Source of the DNA: Burkholderia multivorans ATCC BAA-247
Lineage (GTDB): Bacteria; Pseudomonadota; Gammaproteobacteria; Burkholderiales; Burkholderiaceae
NCBI RefSeq assembly: GCF_000959525.1
Contig: NZ_CP009830.1
Location: 186,001 to 250,000 of the forward strand
Direction: 5' to 3'
Length of the DNA: 64,000 bases
In this document: positions 50,385-59,237 of the stretch, piece by piece
How the letters are laid out: every line of letters starts with the position of its first letter
Position numbering within the stretch: the stretch's first letter is position 1
The notes under the pieces: model-generated
Told to the model about the DNA's origin: nothing
Database searches by the model: none
Seen by the model: only the letters and a program-made list of their open reading frames with translations
Program-made: the position numbers and the translations under genes

Positions 50385-50457
50385 TCCCATAACCGGCTCC
50401 GTTCGGGCTTCGCTTCCCATGGACGGCATCCATCGACGGATCCCATAGGCGGCTTCC
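50385..50457. repeat. Three short tandem-like repeats in an intergenic region
   Basis: TCCCATAACCGGCTCC, TCCCATGGACGGCATCC and TCCCATAGGCGGCTTCC start at 50385, 50415 and 50441. They lie in the 298-base gap between the AraC gene and the WG-repeat gene. The gap has no convincing coding sequence. Confidence 0.55.
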
Positions 50458-50646
50458 TTTGGGGATGGGGGCGGAAAGGCGCGATGATGGAGGTGCAGGG
50501 GCGATCGCGGATGTCGCGCGCGGTGCGGGGATGCATGCTGCTGCGTGACGAACCCGCCGTTTTCGAACCAGGCCGCGGCTGCATGCGGACGCGCAGCGGT
50601 GCATTATCTCGATCTTCGGCGATGCGAACGCCACCCCGGACCCGCC

Positions 50647-52980
50647 ATGCCCAACTTCCTGCCGAGACTTTGCTGCGTCCTGTTGTTGTCGCTTCACGCC
50701 GTCTGCGCATGCGCGGAGGATGGCACGGCCGATACGACGTCACCGCGGCTGTTCCCGGTCTGCGCGACCGTATTCGACACGCGCTGCGGACTGCTCGATC
50801 GCCGCGGCAAATGGGCGATCGAACCCAGGTACGGTCAGTTCTTCGCGAGCGACGGCTATTGGGTCGTCACGACACCGGCCGGCCGCGCGGGCCTGCTCGA
50901 CACGGCCGGCCGCTGGCTGATCGAGCCGTCCTTTCGGGACATCGGCCGCTTCCGCGACGGCCTCGCTCCCGCGTCGCAGTTTGCGGATGGTCGTTACGGC
51001 TATATCGATCCGAAAGGCAGCTGGGTCATCCCGCCGCGTTTCGAAACCGCGGGCGCATTCAGCGAAGGTGTGGCGGCGACGAGCGTGCCGGCCGGCGAGA
51101 ATTCGCAAGCGACGTACATCGATCCGCACGGGCGGCAGGCCGTGTCGGGCACGTACGCACGAGCTGGCGCGTTTCATTTCGGGGTTGCACAGGTCGATCG
51201 CGGGCTCAACGACAGCTATGAGACGGCGCTGATCGATAGAACCGGCCGGCTGATCGTCCCGTGGGGGCACCGCTACGATTTCAGACCGGTGATGCGCGAT
51301 CGCATTATCGAATCGGGACCCGCACCCAATGGGCTGGTCCTGCGCGACGCTGCCGGCAAGGTGCTGTTCACGGCCGAGAGGAGCAGCGGCGAGCCGTCGG
51401 AGGGCCGCATGTTCTATTCGCAGGACGGCTCGGGCATGGGGCTGCTCGACATCGCGTCCGGCAAGCCGATCGTGCAGCCACGGCCGGATTGGCGCAGCGT
51501 CTACGGTGCGTCGACCTTCTCCGACGGCCTCGCGTGGATTTGCACCGCGGATTGCACGGACCGGCGCCGGCTTGCGCTGGTGGACCGAGACGGCCGGACC
51601 GTGTTGCCTCCGGCTCTCTATGAACAGGTGTGGCCGTTCGTGAACGGCGCGGCGCTCGTCAAGTATCCGGGGAAAGCGTGGCAATTGATCGACCGGCAGG
51701 GCCGCACCGTGATGCCGCCGCGCTACGAAGGCATCGTAGAGCCGGCATGGGAATCGAGCGCTCAGACGCCGCGGATTGGCGATATCTGGCGCATCACCGA
51801 CAACGAATCCGTGCATGATCTGCGCAATAGCGTGTGGATCGACACGCAAGGCCGTCTGCTCGCCCGTGTCGAGACGCTGGATTGCGGCATCCAGGCGGTG
51901 CGCGACGGCAAGGGCGACACGATCTGGCCGCGCGACGTCGAGGCGGCCTGCGCGGTTTATCGGCAGGACCACGGCACGTCGGGCGCGGCCGCGGCGCCGG
52001 TGTCGCCCGACCGGATCGCCGCAGTCAGGCGAGCGCAGGCGCGAGACGCAGTCGACTCGCGGCAGGACGTGATGCAGCGCGAGGCGGGCCGGACCGACGA
52101 CGGCCCGCTGGCCGCGATGCTGGGCGGCCCGTCAGCGGACCTGTGGCGCGACGCGCGCTGGCAGCACGGCCCGAGCCGCGTGCGCGTCGGCGATCTGGCG
52201 TCCGTGTCGGTGCCGGCCGGTTTCCGGTATCTGTCCCCGGACGCCGTGCGCAGCCTGCGCGGCCCGCTGATCGAGGCGGGCTGGCTGGCGGCGAACGTCG
52301 ATCTCGATGCCATGCCTTGTGCGCTGCTGGTGCCGGACAACGCGGTCTGGGCGATGAGCGTGGTGCTTGCGCGCCAGGGACACGTGCCGGTCGATCAGGC
52401 GCGACTGGACCCCGAAGTGCTGCGGAAAACGATGGAGGCGCGCAGCACAAACATTCTGAGTCAGCTTCACGAATCGCGGCCGACCCTGCACCACGTCGAG
52501 TGGATACGCACGCCGAGATGGGATCCGGCCGCACATCGGCTGGACTGGATTTACAACGACTTCGCGCTGGGCGGTTCGACCGGCAACACGTACTACCTGA
52601 CCTCCGTCACGCTGGGGCGTCGCGCGACGGTCGGCATGCAGGTCGTGCTCGGCGGCGCGGGCGCGCAAAGTATCGAACGCGCCGTGCGAGACGACTTCGA
52701 CGCACTGATCAAGGGCGTGTCGTTCGATGCCGGCGAAACGTATGCCGACACGACGTCGGGCGACGAAATCTCGAAGATTTCACTGGACGAGTATGTGACC
52801 GGTCCGCCGACACCCGAGGAAATCGCTGCGCCGGCGAAGTTCGCGCAGGCGCGGGAGCGCGAGTTCTGGCACACGCTATGGGCGCGCATCCTGCCGCTGC
52901 TCGGTCTGGCGGCGATCGCGCTGGCCGCGACGCGCAAGCGCGACAAGCGATCGGACGGGGATCGATCCCGGGATTCGTGA
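50647..52980 (+). CDS. Exported WG-repeat / DUF2167 fusion protein
   Basis: A 777-residue protein with a signal peptide (MPNFLPRLCCVLLLSLHAVCAC). Residues about 30-400 contain around seven WG-type repeats (GLLDTAGRWLIEPSF, YGYIDPKGSWVIPPRF, ALVDRDGRTVLPPAL, WQLIDRQGRTVMPPRY), which form a beta-rich, possibly propeller-like ligand-binding scaffold. Residues about 500-740 match the DUF2167 family (VSVPAGFRYLSPDAVRSLRG, ARWDPAAHRLDWIYND-like, YLTSVTLGRRATVGMQVV, ETYADTTSGDEISKISL). A single membrane helix near the end (HTLWARILPLLGLAAIALAA) and a basic tail follow. The protein is thus anchored by its C-terminus with the repeats outside the cytoplasm. Function unknown. Confidence 0.82.
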   Translation: MPNFLPRLCCVLLLSLHAVCACAEDGTADTTSPRLFPVCATVFDTRCGLLDRRGKWAIEPRYGQFFASDGYWVVTTPAGRAGLLDTAGRWLIEPSFRDIGRFRDGLAPASQFADGRYGYIDPKGSWVIPPRFETAGAFSEGVAATSVPAGENSQATYIDPHGRQAVSGTYARAGAFHFGVAQVDRGLNDSYETALIDRTGRLIVPWGHRYDFRPVMRDRIIESGPAPNGLVLRDAAGKVLFTAERSSGEPSEGRMFYSQDGSGMGLLDIASGKPIVQPRPDWRSVYGASTFSDGLAWICTADCTDRRRLALVDRDGRTVLPPALYEQVWPFVNGAALVKYPGKAWQLIDRQGRTVMPPRYEGIVEPAWESSAQTPRIGDIWRITDNESVHDLRNSVWIDTQGRLLARVETLDCGIQAVRDGKGDTIWPRDVEAACAVYRQDHGTSGAAAAPVSPDRIAAVRRAQARDAVDSRQDVMQREAGRTDDGPLAAMLGGPSADLWRDARWQHGPSRVRVGDLASVSVPAGFRYLSPDAVRSLRGPLIEAGWLAANVDLDAMPCALLVPDNAVWAMSVVLARQGHVPVDQARLDPEVLRKTMEARSTNILSQLHESRPTLHHVEWIRTPRWDPAAHRLDWIYNDFALGGSTGNTYYLTSVTLGRRATVGMQVVLGGAGAQSIERAVRDDFDALIKGVSFDAGETYADTTSGDEISKISLDEYVTGPPTPEEIAAPAKFAQAREREFWHTLWARILPLLGLAAIALAATRKRDKRSDGDRSRDS

Positions 52981-53184
52981 CGCTCGCCGGGGCGCGTCCA
53001 GACCACTTTTCCACCCCTCCGCCGCGCGTCGCGTGGCCCGTTTTGTCACTAGGTGGGCCGGATATGACAATAAGGATTCGGGGCTTCGGCGTTAGGATGG
53101 CTCGCAACGTCGCCCGGATCTGGCCGGTTTTGCCGTATCGAGCCCCGTGGCGCATCTCATTCACCGCCTGATTGGAATACGACC

Positions 53185-54975
53185 ATGAGCTATACCGCCC
53201 CCGTCAAGGACATGCTGTTCGTGCTGAAGGAACTGGCCGGCATCGACGCCGTCGCGCAGCTGCCGGGTTTCGAGGATGCCGGGTACGACACCGCCCAGGC
53301 GGTGCTCGAAGAGTCCGCGAAATTCTGCGGCGAGGTGCTGGCGCCGCTGAACGTCGAGGGCGACCGCAATCCGAGCAGCTGGAAGGACGGCGTGGTGAGC
53401 GCGACGCCCGGCTTTCGCGAAGCGTTCCGCCAGTTCGTCGAAGGCGGCTGGCAGGGGCTGCAGCATCCGACCGACTACGACGGCCAGGGGCTGCCGAAGC
53501 TGATCGCGACGCCGTGCATCGAGATGCTGAACGCGTCGAACCTGTCGTTCGCGCTGTGTCCGCTGCTGACCGACGGCGCGATCGAGGCGCTGCTGACGGC
53601 CGGCACCGACGAGCAGAAGCAGCGCTACGTGCCGAAGCTGATCTCCGGCGAATGGACGGGCACGATGAACCTGACCGAGCCGCAGGCCGGCTCCGACCTC
53701 GCGCTCGTACGCTCGCGCGCGGAGCCGCAGGGCGACGGCACCTACAAGGTGTTCGGCACGAAGATCTTCATCACGTGGGGCGAGCACGACATGGCCGACA
53801 ACATCGTCCATCTGGTGCTCGCGCGCACGCCGAACGCACCGGAAGGCGTGAAGGGCATTTCGCTGTTCATCGTGCCGAAATTCCTCGTCAACGAAGACGG
53901 CACGCTCGGCGCGCGCAACGACGTGCATTGCGTGTCGATCGAACACAAGCTCGGCATCAAGGCGAGCCCGACCGCGGTGCTGCAATACGGCGATCACGGC
54001 GGCGCAATCGGCTATCTGGTCGGCGAAGAGAATCGCGGGCTCGAATACATGTTCATCATGATGAACGCGGCGCGCTTCGGCGTCGGGATGCAGGGCATCG
54101 GCGTCGCCGATCGCGCGTACCAGAAAGCGGCGGCGTTTGCGAAGGAGCGCGTGCAAAGCCGTCCGGTCGACGGCTCGGCGAAGCAGTCGGTCACGATCAT
54201 CCATCACCCGGACGTGCGGCGCATGCTCGGCACGATGCGGGCGCTGACCGAGGGCGCACGTGCACTGGCGTACGTGGCCGCCGCGCACAGCGACATCGCG
54301 CATCGTCATCCGGACGAGGCGACACGCGCGCGTCATCAGGCCGTCTACGAATATCTGGTGCCGATCGTGAAGGGCTGGAGCACGGAGATGGTGAACGACG
54401 TCGCGAGCCTCGGCGTGCAGGTGCACGGCGGGATGGGCTTCATCGAGGAAACGGGCGCCGCGCAGTACTACCGCGATGCGCGGATTCTCGCGATCTACGA
54501 AGGCACCACGGCGATCCAGGCGAACGACCTCGTCGGCCGCAAGACGCTGCGCGACGGCGGCGCGGTCGCGCGCGCGCTGATCGCGGAAATCGGCGAGACG
54601 GTCGCGGCGCTCGGCAAGCTCGACGGCGCGGCGGCTGCGTCGATGAAGGCGCAGCTCGAGCAGGGCGCGCAGGCGCTGTCGTCGGTGGTCGACTACGTGC
54701 TCGCGAATGCGAAGCAGGATCCGAATGCGGTATTTCTCGGCAGCGTGCCGTATCTGAAGCTCGCCGGCATCGTGCTGTGCGGCTGGCAGATGGCGCGTGC
54801 GCTTGTCGCGGCCGATGCGCAGCGCGCGAACGACCCGGCGTTCTTCGACGCGAAGATCGCGATCGCGCAGTGCTATGCGGAGAACGTGCTCGTGCAGGCG
54901 AACGGGCTCGCGGCGTCGATCGTCGGCGCGAAGAACGGCCAGGGCGTGCTCGCGATGACGGAAGACCAGTTCTGA
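53185..54975 (+). CDS. Acyl-CoA dehydrogenase (long FadE/DmdC-like type)
   Basis: A 596-residue flavoprotein that introduces the alpha-beta double bond into an acyl-CoA. The FAD/substrate motifs are MNLTEPQAGSDLALVRSRA and FITWGEHDMADNIVHLVLAR (in pieces). The late segment GVQVHGGMGFIEETGAAQYYRDARILAIYEGTTAIQANDL (in pieces) carries the catalytic Glu in YEGT. A C-terminal helical extension (about 480-596) is characteristic of the long, two-domain-C group that includes DmdC. The ribosome binding site is weak (GGAATACGACC). It heads a four-gene beta-oxidation operon with gaps of 39-49 bases. Confidence 0.93.
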   Translation: MSYTAPVKDMLFVLKELAGIDAVAQLPGFEDAGYDTAQAVLEESAKFCGEVLAPLNVEGDRNPSSWKDGVVSATPGFREAFRQFVEGGWQGLQHPTDYDGQGLPKLIATPCIEMLNASNLSFALCPLLTDGAIEALLTAGTDEQKQRYVPKLISGEWTGTMNLTEPQAGSDLALVRSRAEPQGDGTYKVFGTKIFITWGEHDMADNIVHLVLARTPNAPEGVKGISLFIVPKFLVNEDGTLGARNDVHCVSIEHKLGIKASPTAVLQYGDHGGAIGYLVGEENRGLEYMFIMMNAARFGVGMQGIGVADRAYQKAAAFAKERVQSRPVDGSAKQSVTIIHHPDVRRMLGTMRALTEGARALAYVAAAHSDIAHRHPDEATRARHQAVYEYLVPIVKGWSTEMVNDVASLGVQVHGGMGFIEETGAAQYYRDARILAIYEGTTAIQANDLVGRKTLRDGGAVARALIAEIGETVAALGKLDGAAAASMKAQLEQGAQALSSVVDYVLANAKQDPNAVFLGSVPYLKLAGIVLCGWQMARALVAADAQRANDPAFFDAKIAIAQCYAENVLVQANGLAASIVGAKNGQGVLAMTEDQF

Positions 54976-55014
54976 GCCGAGCGCACGCGGACGCACACCG
55001 GAGGAGACAGGATT

Positions 55015-56688
55015 TTGACCACACAGGATCTGATCGCGCAGTACGGCCCGCGCGAATCGATGGAATACGACGTCGTGATCGTCGGCGGCGGCCCGGCCGG
55101 GCTGTCGGCCGCGATCCGGCTCAAGCAGCTGGCTGCCGAGAAAGGCACCGAGATCGGCGTGTGCGTGCTCGAGAAGGGTTCCGAGATCGGCGCGCACATC
55201 CTGTCGGGCGCGGTGATGGACCCGCGCGCGCTCACCGAGCTGTTCCCGGACTGGAAGGAACGCGGCGCGCCCTTGAACGTCGAGGTGACGGAAGACCGCT
55301 TCCTGTTCCTGTCCGAGAAGAGCGCGGTGCAAACGCCGAACTGGGCGCTGCCCGACAACTTCAAGAATCACGGCAACTACGTGATTTCGCTCGGCAACGT
55401 CACGCGCTGGCTCGGCCAGCAGGCCGAGGCGCTCGGCGTCGAAATTTTTCCCGGCTTTCCGGCCGCGGAGATTCTCTACAACGACGACGGCTCGGTGAAG
55501 GGCGTCGCGACCGGCAACATGGGCGTGGGCAAGGACGGCGAGCCGACCGAGAACTTCCAGCTCGGCATGGAACTGCACGCGAAGTACACGCTGTTCGCCG
55601 AAGGCTGCCGCGGCCATCTCGGCCGCCAGCTGATCGCGAAGTTCAAGCTCGACGCGAACGCCGATCCGCAGGCGTACGGCATCGGCATCAAGGAGCTGTG
55701 GGAAATCGATCCGGCCAAACACAAGCCGGGCCTCGTGATCCACACGGCCGGCTGGCCGCTGAAGCCGGACACCTACGGCGGCTCGTTCCTGTATCACATG
55801 GACAACAACCAGGTCGTGGTCGGCTTCGTGGTCGGTCTCGGCTATACGAACCCGTATCTGTCGCCGTTCGAGGAGTTCCAGCGCTACAAGACGCATCCGT
55901 CGATCCGCGCGTTCCTTGAAGGCGGCAAGCGCGTGTCGTACGGTGCGCGCGCGATTACTGCCGGCGGGCTGATGTCGCTGCCGAAGACGGTGTTTCCGGG
56001 CGGAGCGCTGATCGGCGACGATGCGGGCTTCCTCAACGCGTCGCGGATCAAGGGCAGCCATGCGGCGATCAAGACCGGCATGCTCGCGGCCGATGCGGCG
56101 TTCGACGCCGTGCAGGCGGGCCGTCAGAGCGACGAGCTCAATGCGTATCCCGATGCGTTCCGCCAGTCGTGGCTGTACACGGAGCTGTACCGCGCGCGCA
56201 ACTTCAAGCAGTGGATGGCCAAGGGGTTGTATCTCGGCACGCTGATGGTCGGCATCGAGCAGAAGCTGATGGGCGGCAACGTGCCGTGGACGCTGCACCA
56301 CAAGCATGCGGATCACGAGATGCTGAAGCCGGCGTCGCAGTGCGAGTCGATCGTCTATCCGAAGCCGGACGGCAAGCTGACGTTCGACCGCCTCTCGTCG
56401 GTGTTCATCTCGAACACGAACCACGAAGAGAACCAGCCGGCGCATCTGACGCTGAAGGATCCGAGCGTGCCGGTGAACGTGAATCTGCGCACGTATGCGG
56501 GGCCGGAGGGCCGCTTCTGCCCGGCGGCCGTGTACGAGTTCGTGAAGAACGACGACGGCAGCGATCGTCTGGTGATCAACGCGCAGAACTGCGTGCACTG
56601 CAAGACCTGCGACATCAAGGACCCGACGCAGAACATCGTGTGGGTCACGCCCGAAGGCGGCGGCGGGCCGAATTATCCGAACATGTGA
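55015..56688 (+). CDS. Electron-transfer flavoprotein-ubiquinone oxidoreductase
   Basis: A 557-residue inner-membrane-associated enzyme that passes electrons from reduced ETF to ubiquinone. The N-terminal FAD fold is DVVIVGGGPAGLSAAIRLKQ (about 18-37). The quinone-side region has GAHILSGAVMDPRAL. The C-terminal 4Fe-4S domain has CPAAVYEF, then NCVHCKTCDIKDPTQNIVWVTPEGGGGPNYPNM (in pieces), the classic end of the family. The start is a TTG at 55015 behind the strong GGAGGAGACAG, giving the N-terminus TTQDLIAQYGPRESMEYD. Its place inside the operon directly links the acyl-CoA dehydrogenase to the respiratory chain. Confidence 0.94.
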   Translation: MTTQDLIAQYGPRESMEYDVVIVGGGPAGLSAAIRLKQLAAEKGTEIGVCVLEKGSEIGAHILSGAVMDPRALTELFPDWKERGAPLNVEVTEDRFLFLSEKSAVQTPNWALPDNFKNHGNYVISLGNVTRWLGQQAEALGVEIFPGFPAAEILYNDDGSVKGVATGNMGVGKDGEPTENFQLGMELHAKYTLFAEGCRGHLGRQLIAKFKLDANADPQAYGIGIKELWEIDPAKHKPGLVIHTAGWPLKPDTYGGSFLYHMDNNQVVVGFVVGLGYTNPYLSPFEEFQRYKTHPSIRAFLEGGKRVSYGARAITAGGLMSLPKTVFPGGALIGDDAGFLNASRIKGSHAAIKTGMLAADAAFDAVQAGRQSDELNAYPDAFRQSWLYTELYRARNFKQWMAKGLYLGTLMVGIEQKLMGGNVPWTLHHKHADHEMLKPASQCESIVYPKPDGKLTFDRLSSVFISNTNHEENQPAHLTLKDPSVPVNVNLRTYAGPEGRFCPAAVYEFVKNDDGSDRLVINAQNCVHCKTCDIKDPTQNIVWVTPEGGGGPNYPNM

Positions 56689-56736
56689 CGCATCACGCGC
56701 ATGCATGGGCGTGCGCGAACGAACCGGAGCAAGACG

Positions 56737-57930
56737 ATGAGCAATGCAGCGAAGGAAGTCGTGGTCGTAAGCGGTGTCCGTACCGCAATCGGCGATTTCG
56801 GCGGAAGCCTGAAGGATTTCTCGCCGACCGAGCTCGGCGCGAAGGTCGTGCGTGAAGTGCTGTCGCGCGCGAACGTGCCGGGCGACGCCGTCGGCCATGT
56901 CGTGTTCGGCCATGTCGTGAACACCGAGCCGAAGGACATGTATCTGGCGCGCGTCGCGGCGATCGACGGCGGCGTCGCGCAGCACACGCCCGCGCTGACG
57001 GTGAACCGGCTCTGCGGTTCGGGCCTGCAGGCGATCGTGTCCGCGGCGCAGACGATCCTGCTCGGCGATGCCGACGTCGCGATCGGCGGCGGCTCGGAGA
57101 GCATGACGCGCGCGCCGTACAGCGTGCCGGCCGCGCGTTTCGGTCAGCGCATGGGCGACGCGAAGCTCGTCGACATGATGCTCGGCGCGCTGCACGACCC
57201 GTTCCAGTCGATCCACATGGGCGTGACGGCCGAGAACGTCGCGGCGAAATACGGCATCTCGCGCGACGCGCAGGATGCACTGGCGCTCGAATCGCACCGT
57301 CGCGCGGCGCGCGCGATCGCCGAAGGGCGCTTCAAGGATCAGATCCTGCCGATCTCGATTCGCACGAAGAAGGGCGAGGTCGCATTCGACACCGACGAAC
57401 ACGTGCGCCACGAGGCGAGCGCGGAGGATTTCTCGAAACTGCGTCCGGTGTTCGCGAAGGAGAACGGCACGGTGACGGCCGGCAACGCCTCCGGCATCAA
57501 CGATGCGGCCGCAGCCGTGCTGATGATGAGCGGCGATGCGGCGCGCGCACAGGGCGTGAAGCCGCTCGCGCGTCTCGTCGCCTATGCGCATGCAGGCGTC
57601 GATCCCGCGTACATGGGGATCGGCCCGGTGCCGGCCACGCAGAAGGTGCTCGAACGTGCGGGACTGAAGATCGACGATCTCGACGTGATCGAGGCGAACG
57701 AAGCGTTTGCCGCGCAGGCCTGCGCCGTCACGCAGGAGCTCGGCCTCGATCCGGCGAAGGTCAACCCGAACGGCTCCGGTATTTCGCTCGGTCATCCGAT
57801 CGGCGCGACGGGCGCACTGATCACGGTGAAGGCGCTGTACGAGCTGAAGCGCATCGGCGGGCGGTACGCGCTCGTGACGATGTGTATCGGCGGCGGGCAG
57901 GGCATTGCGGCGATCTTCGAGAACATCTGA
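56737..57930 (+). CDS. Acetyl-CoA C-acyltransferase (BktB-like thiolase)
   Basis: A 397-residue thiolase. The nucleophile Cys93 is in [20 protein letters not shown] carries the Asn/Glu-side residues, the His is in [19 protein letters not shown], and the second Cys is in [11 protein letters not shown]. The loop [25 protein letters not shown] (in pieces) and the [21 protein letters not shown] start resemble BktB-type beta-ketothiolases. CGGAG lies eight bases before the ATG at 56737. It cleaves 3-ketoacyl-CoA produced by the dehydrogenase encoded next. Confidence 0.94.
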   Translation: MSNAAKEVVVVSGVRTAIGDFGGSLKDFSPTELGAKVVREVLSRANVPGDAVGHVVFGHVVNTEPKDMYLARVAAIDGGVAQHTPALTVNRLCGSGLQAIVSAAQTILLGDADVAIGGGSESMTRAPYSVPAARFGQRMGDAKLVDMMLGALHDPFQSIHMGVTAENVAAKYGISRDAQDALALESHRRAARAIAEGRFKDQILPISIRTKKGEVAFDTDEHVRHEASAEDFSKLRPVFAKENGTVTAGNASGINDAAAAVLMMSGDAARAQGVKPLARLVAYAHAGVDPAYMGIGPVPATQKVLERAGLKIDDLDVIEANEAFAAQACAVTQELGLDPAKVNPNGSGISLGHPIGATGALITVKALYELKRIGGRYALVTMCIGGGQGIAAIFENI

Positions 57931-57979
57931 TAATCGACCGCTCCACACCGCACACACGCATCGAATACGAGGAATCGTC

Positions 57980-58834
57980 ATGGCCATCGAAACCGTCGGC
58001 GTCGTAGGCGCCGGAACCATGGGCAACGGCATTGCGCAGACCGCCGCCGTTGCAGGACTCAACGTCGTGATGATCGACGTCACGGACGCCGCGCTCGAGA
58101 AGGGACTCGCGACGCTGAAGGGCAGCCTCGAGCGGCTGGTGTCGAAAGACAAGCTCGCCGCCGCCGCGCGCGATGCCGCGCTCGCACGCATCTCGACCTC
58201 GACCGATTACGCGAAGCTCGCGTCGGTCGACATCGTGATCGAGGCCGCAACCGAAAACGTCGAGCTGAAGAGCCGCATTCTGAAGCAGATCGAATCGGTC
58301 GCACGGCCCGACGCGATCATTGCGACGAACACGTCGTCGATCTCGATCACCGCACTCGCGGCGCTGCTCGCCGATCCGTCGCGTTTCGTCGGCATGCATT
58401 TCTTCAACCCGGTGCCGCTGATGCCGCTCGTCGAGATCATCCGCGGGCTGCAGACGAGCGATGCGACCGCGGCGGCCGTGCGCGCGCTGACCGAGCGGTT
58501 CGACAAGTCGCCGATCGGCGTGCGTAACGCGCCCGGCTTCGTCGTGAACCGGATTCTCGTGCCGATGATCAACGAAGCGTTCTTCGTGCTCGCGGAAGGG
58601 ATCGCGTCGGCCGAGGAGATCGACGCGGGAATGAAGCTCGGCGCGAACCATCCGATCGGCCCGCTCGCACTCGCGGACCTCGTCGGACTCGACGTCTGTC
58701 TTGCCGTGATGGACGTGTTCCTCAAGGACTTCGGGGATCCGAAGTATCGCGCGTGTCCGTTGCTGCGCGAGATGGTCGCGGCGGGGCGGTTGGGGCGGAA
58801 GACGGGGCGGGGGGTGTACGACTACAGCAAGTAG
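57980..58834 (+). CDS. 3-hydroxyacyl-CoA dehydrogenase (Hbd/PaaH type)
   Basis: A 284-residue NAD-dependent L-3-hydroxyacyl-CoA dehydrogenase. The NAD fold begins [21 protein letters not shown] (in pieces, residues about 6-26). [13 protein letters not shown] and the catalytic His in [18 protein letters not shown] follow, paired with Glu in ATENVELK. The C-terminal domain has [19 protein letters not shown] and the family end [13 protein letters not shown]. It is the stand-alone short form, not fused to an enoyl-CoA hydratase. No hydratase gene occurs in this operon, so that step must be supplied from elsewhere. ACGAGGA precedes the ATG. Confidence 0.94.
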   Translation: MAIETVGVVGAGTMGNGIAQTAAVAGLNVVMIDVTDAALEKGLATLKGSLERLVSKDKLAAAARDAALARISTSTDYAKLASVDIVIEAATENVELKSRILKQIESVARPDAIIATNTSSISITALAALLADPSRFVGMHFFNPVPLMPLVEIIRGLQTSDATAAAVRALTERFDKSPIGVRNAPGFVVNRILVPMINEAFFVLAEGIASAEEIDAGMKLGANHPIGPLALADLVGLDVCLAVMDVFLKDFGDPKYRACPLLREMVAAGRLGRKTGRGVYDYSK

Positions 58835-58859
58835 ACGGCACGCGTTTTCCGTTTTCATG

Positions 58860-58879
58860 CGGCCGCCTTCGGGCGGCCG
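58860..58879 (+). terminator. Possible terminator hairpin of the beta-oxidation operon
   Basis: CGGCCGCC-TTCG-GGCGGCCG is a perfect eight-base-pair stem with a stable UUCG-like loop, 26 bases after the last stop. No T run follows, so its strength as an intrinsic terminator is doubtful. Confidence 0.4.
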
Positions 58880-58936
58880 TATGCGTATGGGCGGCGCGGC
58901 GTCCGCGCATCCGAAAGGCCGCAGCGCCGAAGCGCG

Positions 58937-59059
58937 CTACATGTAGAACGCCGACGGCGACATGCCGGAGTGCCGCTTGAAGATTGCGAAGAACGCGGTC
59001 CCGACCGCTGTAGCCATGTCTATCGCGGCCGTGAGTACCGTGTCGCTCGGACGCGCTTG
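58937..59059 (-). pseudogene. Remnant of an AraC-type regulator gene (C-terminus)
   Basis: Reading leftward, about 40 codons give PSDTVLTAAIDMATAVG, TAFFAIFKRHSG and MSPSAFYM before a TAG. This matches the second helix-turn-helix and end of AraC-family proteins (FKRHTGMSPSAYR is typical). A stop at 59060-59062 and missing residues between AVG and TAFF show decay, and no N-terminal part exists upstream. The surrounding gap, 58835-59237, otherwise holds only the hairpin at 58860 and the promoter of the next gene. Confidence 0.6.
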
Positions 59060-59157
59060 CTATACGAGGGAGAGTGTGCACATAAGACGTCATATAACAA
59101 AACCGCTTGGACAATTCGCGTTCCGGCGCAAAATCTCGGCTTTGTTTCGGCTTTGCC

Positions 59158-59199
59158 TTGTATTTTCGCGACGTTAGTCATATGATGACAGATCATATG
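59158..59199 (+). promoter_or_regulatory. Promoter with overlapping operator for the enolase-superfamily/MFS operon
   Basis: TTGTAT (59158-59163), 17 bases, then TATGAT (59181-59186) form a good sigma-70 promoter. The perfect inverted repeat CATATGAT-GACAG-ATCATATG (59179-59199) overlaps the -10 box and the expected start site. It is therefore a strong repressor-operator candidate, of a form often used by GntR-family regulators. Confidence 0.65.
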
Positions 59200-59237
59200 G
59201 GCTGCCGTCGCAGCGTCACCCCCTCGAGAATCCGCTC

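Noticed and set aside
53161-58191. Open minus-strand frame of 1676 codons opposite the beta-oxidation operon
   Set aside because: Same cause: third-position GC bias of the real genes keeps the antisense frame free of stops.
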